Both the position numbers and the translations under genes were made by a program. Below, piece after piece: positions 58,795 to 64,000 of a stretch of 64,000 bases of DNA. The notes under the pieces were generated by a model that was not told the DNA's origin, searched no databases, and was given only the letters and a program-made list of their open reading frames with translations. Position 1 is the stretch's first letter. Every line of letters begins with the position of its first letter. Origin of the DNA: Thuidium tamariscinum (lineage: Eukaryota > Streptophyta > Bryopsida > Hypnales > Thuidiaceae); NCBI GenBank assembly GCA_947034885.2, contig OX344754.2:24198501-24262500 (forward strand). Direction: 5' to 3'.

Positions 58795-59741
58795 TAAACC
58801 CCTAAAGTTCCATGACTATGTATTCCCCAAAAACGCTCGAAAACTACCATTTCTAGTACAACTACCAATTTCCTTGATAAAAACATTTTTTGATACATGT
58901 AACCATAGGATCTTGTAGTATAATGTCTACAAAACATGTGGTAAAAATTTCAGAAAATTCCACCATGTGGATCAAAAGATATAAGCATTCAAATTCCCCT
59001 AAACCATTTTTTTAGTCCTGCAAAGAATTGGGCAGCTACACTTCACAAGCTCACTTCTCAAGGAAAAAATGTTGAAAATGGTGGTGCCTCTTTGAATTCA
59101 ATTTCCTAAACAAGATGGAGATATGCTCAAAAAATTTCATGTCATTTGGAATTGTACAACATATAGGAAAAAAATAGTAAGTAAAAAGAAGTAGAGAATG
59201 ATTCATAATACTAAATTGTTAAGAATTTAATTATAGAATTAGAAAATGACAATCCCAATGGTTGTAATGTTGTAATAATCAATCTACATCCTAGGGTTTT
59301 ATTTATTTTTTTAAATATTGAAATTTGAGTGAAATAAACAACTTCAAAGTTTCTTTGATAGTGGAGAATCCATTACTGCCCGCAAACAGAAAAACCTCAT
59401 AACTTTTGACTCTTTGATTGAAATGGAATGATTCAAAGCTTTCCACTTATATATACATGTAGAAAACCAGTTTAAAATTTTCATTTTAAAAAAAAGTGAT
59501 TTTTTCTGATCTTTTTTTAGTCCCGAAGACCTGAACTGCCCACTTACCAAAAAAAGCAACATATTAAGCCATAACTTCTGAGTCATATCTCCAAATGTCA
59601 TGAAATTTGATACACATGAAGATATTCCTCGCCCTACCTTCTATTAAAATTTGAGCCCAAAATATTCAAATTTCTAATCACACGTACCTGCCCAAAATTT
59701 CTATATAGCCCCTAAACGCATGTTGGTCCTTTAGGGGTTAA
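58795..59741 (-). mobile_element. TTAACCCC-type MITE module B (reverse)
   Basis: Ends TAAACCCCTAAAG and TTTAGGGGTTAA. On the minus strand it follows modules A and C: GGTGGAAT-TTCTGAAATTTT, ACATGTATC, CTAGAAATGGTAGTTTTCGAG. It is an inverted neighbour of module C with about 140 bp between them. Confidence 0.6.
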
Positions 59742-59878
59742 AATGTTAAAATATTTGCCTAAAATCTAAGGGGTTGTAGGTTCACAAATCCTAATTCAAT
59801 TTCAATATTGAAATGTTTAAATGTGTGGTTAAGGGGTTGTAGGTTCATGAATGGGAACCTAAAGAAACATTGAAATGT

Positions 59879-60838
59879 TTAACCCCTAAACGCCCAAACT
59901 GTGTTTTTTGGCAACATAGCAATTTTGGGCAGCTCACTACGAATGGAGTTTTTATTTTTTTTCTTTGAAATTCTCATACAACGTGTGTTCGAGGAGTAAC
60001 TTTAAGGCCCAACAATTTTCATAACTTTTGACAACATGAATAAAAAGTTATTGCATGATATGTGATTTCTTTTGCTCGGCGGGCAACCCGGGCAGTTGAA
60101 AACTTCTTCAGAAATCACTTTTTCTAAAATTTGAAATTTGAAATTCATTCTTTAGATTTTTATCTACTTGGAAAGCTTTTAATTATTCCATTTTGATTTG
60201 TGAAATGAAAGTTATGGGAGTTTTAGTTTGAAGGTAGTTTGTGGGAAGTTATGGAATCTCTACTCCAAAATAAACTTTGAAGTCCATTATTTTACTCAAT
60301 TTTTAATATTTTTGAAAAAAAATAAACACATTAGGTGAAGATTGTCTATTACAACATTACAACCATTGGGATTGGAAATTTTCAATTTCAAAAATTAATT
60401 ATTACTATTTTAATATTTTGATTCATTTTCTACCTCTTTCTACTTACTAATTGTTTTCTACATGTTGTAGAACTCCAAATGATTTGAAATTTTTTAGGCA
60501 TGTAGCTTACTTGACTAAAAGAATGAATCAAAAGAGTAACAACCATTTTGGACTTTTTTTCATACAAAAGTGAACTACTGAAGTGCAGCTACCCGGATTT
60601 TCGCAGGGACAAAAAAAGCATTTTTGACAATTCAAACACTATTATCTTGAGATCTATACGGTGGAAATTTCTGAAATTTTCTCCACATATTTTCAAACTA
60701 GTTTACTATAAGATCCTACGGTTACATTTGTCTTAAAATGTTTTTAAAAAAACGATTTTGCTGTTGTACTAGAAGTGGTAGTTTTAAAGTGTTTTTGGCA
60801 AAACATAGTCAAATACATTTAGGGGTTAAATATTCCCT
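59879..60838 (+). mobile_element. TTAACCCC-type MITE module C
   Basis: Ends TTAACCCCTAAACGCCC and CATTTAGGGGTTAA. Collinear with module A at 49,180 and inverted relative to module B. All three lack coding sequence. Confidence 0.65.
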
Positions 60839-60957
60839 TAGGACGTTGTACGTACACGAACCTGAATCCCAATAAATATGTGAATGTTAAAGAACACTAT
60901 GAACCCCCCTAAGACCCGAGGTCGAGGGTTGAAAAATAAAAAGGGGTCTGTCTAAAG

Positions 60958-61260
60958 CCGTCCGCCGTCCGCCCATTCCCCCGCCCCGTCCGCCATCGCA
61001 TCCGCCTGCCAGTCCTCCCGTCCGCCATGCCTTCCGCCAAAAGTCCCGCCGTCCGCCACAATACGCCCCGTCCGCCCGCCGTCCGCGCAAATTCAATGGC
61101 CCCCGATTGTCCCGCTTCCCTGTACTCGACGTCCGACAGCCCGTCCGCCGGGAAAAACGCCGTCCACCACGGTAATTTGGCCGTCCGCACATCCGCTGCG
61201 CCCCGCTGCGTCCAGACGTCCGGATTTTGGGCGTAATTTCCCAAAAGACGTAGAGTCCGC
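60958..61260. promoter_or_regulatory. Right-end GTCCGC array (subterminal repeats)
   Basis: About ten GTCCGC cores, nearly all in one orientation, in 300 bp up to the terminal repeat. The right end is thus longer and more uniform than the left-end array. Confidence 0.75.
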
Positions 61261-61269
61261 ACAACCCTG
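61255..61269 (-). repeat. hAT terminal inverted repeat, right
   Basis: GTCCGCACAACCCTG; reverse complement CAGGGTTGTGCGGAC, one mismatch to the left end. Confidence 0.92.
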
Positions 61270-61277
61270 CATTGGAT
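61270..61277 (+). repeat. 8-bp target site duplication, right
   Basis: CATTGGAT, identical to 39,727-39,734. Confidence 0.95.
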
Positions 61278-61323
61278 GTCACCTAAAATTTGTCATCTAA
61301 AACACAAGTTTCTTATAGTGGTT

Positions 61324-62028
61324 CTATCTTGAACCATACACTAAAGTAAAAGTCCTAGTTTCCTTCTCTAATCATATCTTATTTCTTATTCTAAATCATC
61401 ATCTTCTATTAGGAGTTATCATTCTAACTCCAAGTTTCAACACACTTGTGTTCATCTAGTGTACTATTCATCCAAGTGAAGTTGTACCACTAAGGTCCAT
61501 TGTTTGCATCCATTTATCTTTAGGCAATTCAGTGCTTTTGTCCTCCAATTGCAGTTGTCTAACTCTTATGTACAAATCCATCATTTGGAGATATCTATCT
61601 CCGAACAATCTTTGCTTATCCACTAGTGCATATTCTATCATGAATTAGTTCACGATCATTCATAAATGCATTCATCTATCAAGATAATGACAAAGATCAT
61701 CATCCAATCATCATTCTTATTGTCTATCAATGCATTTATTCATCTAAGATTGTGACAAGGATCGTAACAAATGCTATAATATAAAATATCATTTTTTGTA
61801 TCATTTCATATTTAAAAGCGTGATTATTGTCTTTTAACCTTAATCTCTTCACTAATTATGAGTTTAAGGCAATATAGCATTTTTAGTCATCTACTCATAA
61901 AAAGACTCGCAAAAAGAATTTTCATTTATCTTTTAAAAATTCAATAGAATTTTTACTCAAGGCCAGAATAGCTTAAAGGTGTAATAATTTTTATAACTTT
62001 CACTATACGGTTAAAAAGTTATTATATA
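61324..62028. other. Intergenic, possible continuation of a decayed LTR
   Basis: Many CATTCAT/ATCATC words and no gene. If the inserted elements are removed, this joins 39,290-39,578. Ends uncertain. Confidence 0.3.
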
Positions 62029-62775
62029 GGGTGGTTGCAAGAAACAATGGTCCTATTTCCTGTCACAATTGGAGTGATGTTGTTCATTTTTGCTATAAAT
62101 TTTGAATTAAAATATTCAAGAATATTAAATAATTATTGGACCTCTCTAACTTGATGGTTTTTACATCCCTTATTTTTCAGAAATTAAAAAATATATATTT
62201 TATATTTAAAATTTATTATTGTTAATTTGTCACAAATTAAAGTTTAGAGTTTTTTACTACGTTAGGAGTACCCAAATTTAATGATCTAAAGTTGAAATTT
62301 TCATGGTACATTTGCATAGTAGGAAAGCATATTTCTACTAAAAAGAATCTAAAAATACATTATTTTATGTCCTCCACATGCTTGCAAACAACACTCCTAT
62401 TGCACGCAATTTCTAACCATCGATAATGGATCTCAAATTATTTTATTGGTGAAATGTCATCGCCATCAACTCTTCCCAAATGGACAATTTTTAGATTTAA
62501 GAAAAATAACTTTTCATAATTTTTACAAATTAAAATGTAAATACACCAATTTCCATGAGATTTTCTACTTAGAAAATTATCTACATAGAAAATTTTCTAC
62601 TTAGAAAATTTTCCTAATCTTTTCCTTCATAGGGTACCTTCTTTTTAAGGTGTATATATTAGAAATATTTTTCATATTTTTTTTAAATTTATTTTCTAAT
62701 TAAATAGTACTCCGAAAGAAAAAGCGTCTATTTCAAAAATGCTACAGAAAATGGACGGTGTTTCTTGCAATTACC
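62029..62775 (+). mobile_element. MITE GGGTCATTGCAAGAAACACC family, diverged copy
   Basis: Ends GGGTGGTTGCAAGAAAC and GGTGTTTCTTGCAATTACC. The interior follows the 31,728 copy (TCCTATTTC-GTCACAAT, CTTATTTTTCAGA, TTATGTCCTCCACATG, CGCAATTTCTAACCATCGAT). No clear 4-bp duplication. Confidence 0.72.
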
Positions 62776-63715
62776 ATCTCTCACTCTTTCTCTCTCTGGA
62801 GAATTTTTGAATTTTGTCATATATATCTCTGTAGAAAATTCTAAAACTATTTCAGATATACCAAAGCAGGTACACATGAATTAGTACAAGGATTAAGACC
62901 ACATGAGCAAGTAGATATACAAGTATATCTACAAAACTCAAAAATGCTAAGTATGCTTAGCTCATAAGATATGACAGTTTGTAACATAGATTTGGAGACT
63001 AGTATCTGAGTTATCACTCAGAACCCTGGACCATTATAACGCCAAAGATACGACAATAATCACAATCCTCGGTATAAACTTCATATGCCAGAGGGATTAT
63101 CAGGTGAATTATGATGTTGCTCAGGACAGCTAGTCAATCGGCCTACTCCCTCAGTGACAACACAAAATTAAAACATCACCGTTAAGCAAAACCAGCCAAG
63201 TCACAGTGCTTCATCCATCCGCTCTAAGTAATGGTACACTAAACTGAAACCGAGCTGGATGGCAGAGCATGAGTTTCATAGCTTGGGAAAGTGTTCACTT
63301 CTCCGATATACAAGCTATTGTTTTTTTCTTACTCTAGTTGGAATCAGGAATTACAAGCATAATATGAAGGGATTGGTAGCTTTGCTTCAAGAAGCTACCG
63401 CACAGGGTCGGGGTTGCTATATTGCGAGTTCAGGAGCATGAGCCCAAGAGCCTAGGAGCCTAGGAATTTTTCAACATTTTTTGGAATTTTTGAAAGTGGG
63501 GCCTAAGACCGTGGAGAAAGTTTTAGGGCGGTTAAGAAATAGGGAACAGATGAAGTTAGAACACCAAAGTCCAACAGAGGGCATAGAAAGGTTTGGAAGT
63601 AAGAAAATAGCGGTTATACATTCAGTACAGTGATGGCTGATAGAACCAAATAGATAGCAACACAAAATATCATATACGAGTAAAGTGGGTTCAAAATCAG
63701 AGAGTCTAGGTGGGT
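62776..63715. other. Intergenic or 3' region of a gene to the right
   Basis: CT-rich microsatellite at 62,778-62,800. A tandem GAGCCTAGGA pair lies near 63,448. No coding sequence supported. Confidence 0.35.
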
Positions 63716-63958
63716 CTAGGTACTACTAGAAGACCCTGATGTAGAGCTCTCACCACTCAACGATAGATCACCGTTTGACTCTATAGCAGACTCATCTACA
63801 AACAATGATACTCGTGGATCCGTTCTACGAGATCTAAAAGATGGTTGAGTATCTATGGTCTGAGAATGCGTGGCTACTGCCTCAGCATACACGGGTAACA
63901 AAAAAGGTTTAGGAGGGCTAGGAAAAAACGTCGGTTTAGCAAAGAATGATCGGGATGT
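63716..63958 (-). CDS. Possible terminal exon of a gene extending past the window
   Basis: On the minus strand an 80-codon frame follows a potential acceptor GAAGATGTAG and ends in TAG at 63,716-63,718. It reads TSRSFFAKPTFFPSPPKPFL, later SFRSRRTDPRVSLFVDESA and a Ser-rich end, SGESSTSGSSSST. No family recognised. The codon mix looks more gene-like than nearby DNA, but the acceptor lacks a strong pyrimidine tract. Confidence 0.3.
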   Translation of the reverse strand, partial: TSRSFFAKPTFFPSPPKPFLLPVYAEAVATHSQTIDTQPSFRSRRTDPRVSLFVDESAIESNGDLSLSGESSTSGSSSST

Positions 63959-64000
63959 CTACATCTTCATTTCGGCTGCCTGCCTACAAAATCATGACAC

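Larger units (their letters stand above)
58577..60949. other. Right spacer of the hAT element, two inverted MITE modules
   Basis: No gene. It contains MITE modules at 58,795-59,741 and 59,879-60,838 and four copies of a roughly 60-bp unit (TAAGGGGTTGTAGGTTCA-GAATGGGAA-like) at about 58,738, 59,757, 59,815 and 60,838, so each module is bracketed by the same short unit. Confidence 0.5.
39735..61269. mobile_element. Giant hAT-superfamily transposon, 21.5 kb, four genes
   Basis: Bounded by 15-bp terminal inverted repeats (CAGGGCTGTGCGGAC left; CAGGGTTGTGCGGAC at the right, 14 of 15) and a perfect CATTGGAT duplication. It encodes its own hAT transposase (55,316-58,576, plus) together with a kinase-like gene (minus), a Gly/Tyr-rich gene (minus) and a RING gene (plus). 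Six arrays of GTCCGC/GCGGAC occur: one at each end and one just upstream of the TATA-like box of each gene. The genes form two divergently read blocks, with minus-strand genes on the left and plus-strand genes on the right. Typical hAT elements are 3-5 kb with one gene. Part of the size is nested MITEs. Three of the four genes carry frame lesions, so this copy is probably immobile without help. Confidence 0.93.
39582..61320. mobile_element. CACTA-type foldback MITE split by the giant hAT element
   Basis: Outer ends CACTATAAGAAACCTATG and CATA/CAAGTTTCTTATAGTG are inverted repeats starting CACTA, with a 3-bp GTT target duplication (39579-39581, 61321-61323), both hallmarks of CACTA elements. 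The original MITE, 39,582-39,734 plus 61,278-61,320, is about 196 bp and almost entirely palindromic. Its centre, 39,631-39,678 against 39,681-39,728, is a perfect 48-bp hairpin with a 2-base loop. A relative sits at 18,008. Confidence 0.85.

Noticed and set aside
1..64000. tRNA or rRNA genes
   Set aside because: No cloverleaf boxes or conserved rRNA stretches were recognised on reading; a covariance-model scan would settle it.

Overview
The window looks like nuclear DNA of a land plant with a large, transposon-rich genome. It has two host genes split by GT-AG introns: a nitrate/peptide transporter of the NPF (NRT1/PTR) family and an L-type lectin receptor kinase. It also has AT-rich intergenic DNA, a short stretch of TTTAGGG-like plant telomere repeats and many nested DNA transposons. 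I cannot name the species. Only two host genes are recognisable in 64 kb, with a possible third entering at the right edge.

Layout. 1-16,000 is gene-free and filled with MITE-like and foldback repeats, including an exact 162-bp palindrome at 3393-3554. 16,061-22,701 (minus) is an NPF6-like transporter in four exons. It is probably a pseudogene: exon 3 carries an 8-bp insertion that looks like a hAT excision footprint, and the family's ExxER motif is missing. 25,068-30,395 (plus) is a two-exon lectin receptor kinase with an open frame of 736 codons; its 3.1-kb intron holds two mobile elements. The two genes are head to head. 30,400-39,580 is again repeats.

39,735-61,269 is the main find: a 21.5-kb hAT-superfamily transposon with a perfect 8-bp target duplication (CATTGGAT) and 15-bp terminal inverted repeats beginning CAGGG. 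It sits inside a small CACTA-type foldback element. It carries four genes: a BED-finger hAT transposase with a long acidic tail, a protein-kinase-like gene, a RING-finger gene, and a Gly/Tyr/Ser-rich gene. The last two share a roughly 95-residue N-terminal domain. The element's GTCCGC/GCGGAC motif is arrayed at both ends, as expected for transposase-binding subterminal repeats, and also directly upstream of a TATA-like box in front of each of the four genes. This suggests one protein, most likely the transposase, recognises both the ends and the promoters, making the element a self-regulated unit.

Three of its genes are each broken by one in-frame stop. The RING gene also has an apparent 1-nt deletion, and the transposase has Asp replaced by Asn at a probable catalytic position. 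So this copy looks young but inactive. The rest of the element is packed with nested MITEs and a 177-bp tandem repeat. 61,321-64,000 holds one more MITE and a possible terminal exon of a gene running off the right edge.
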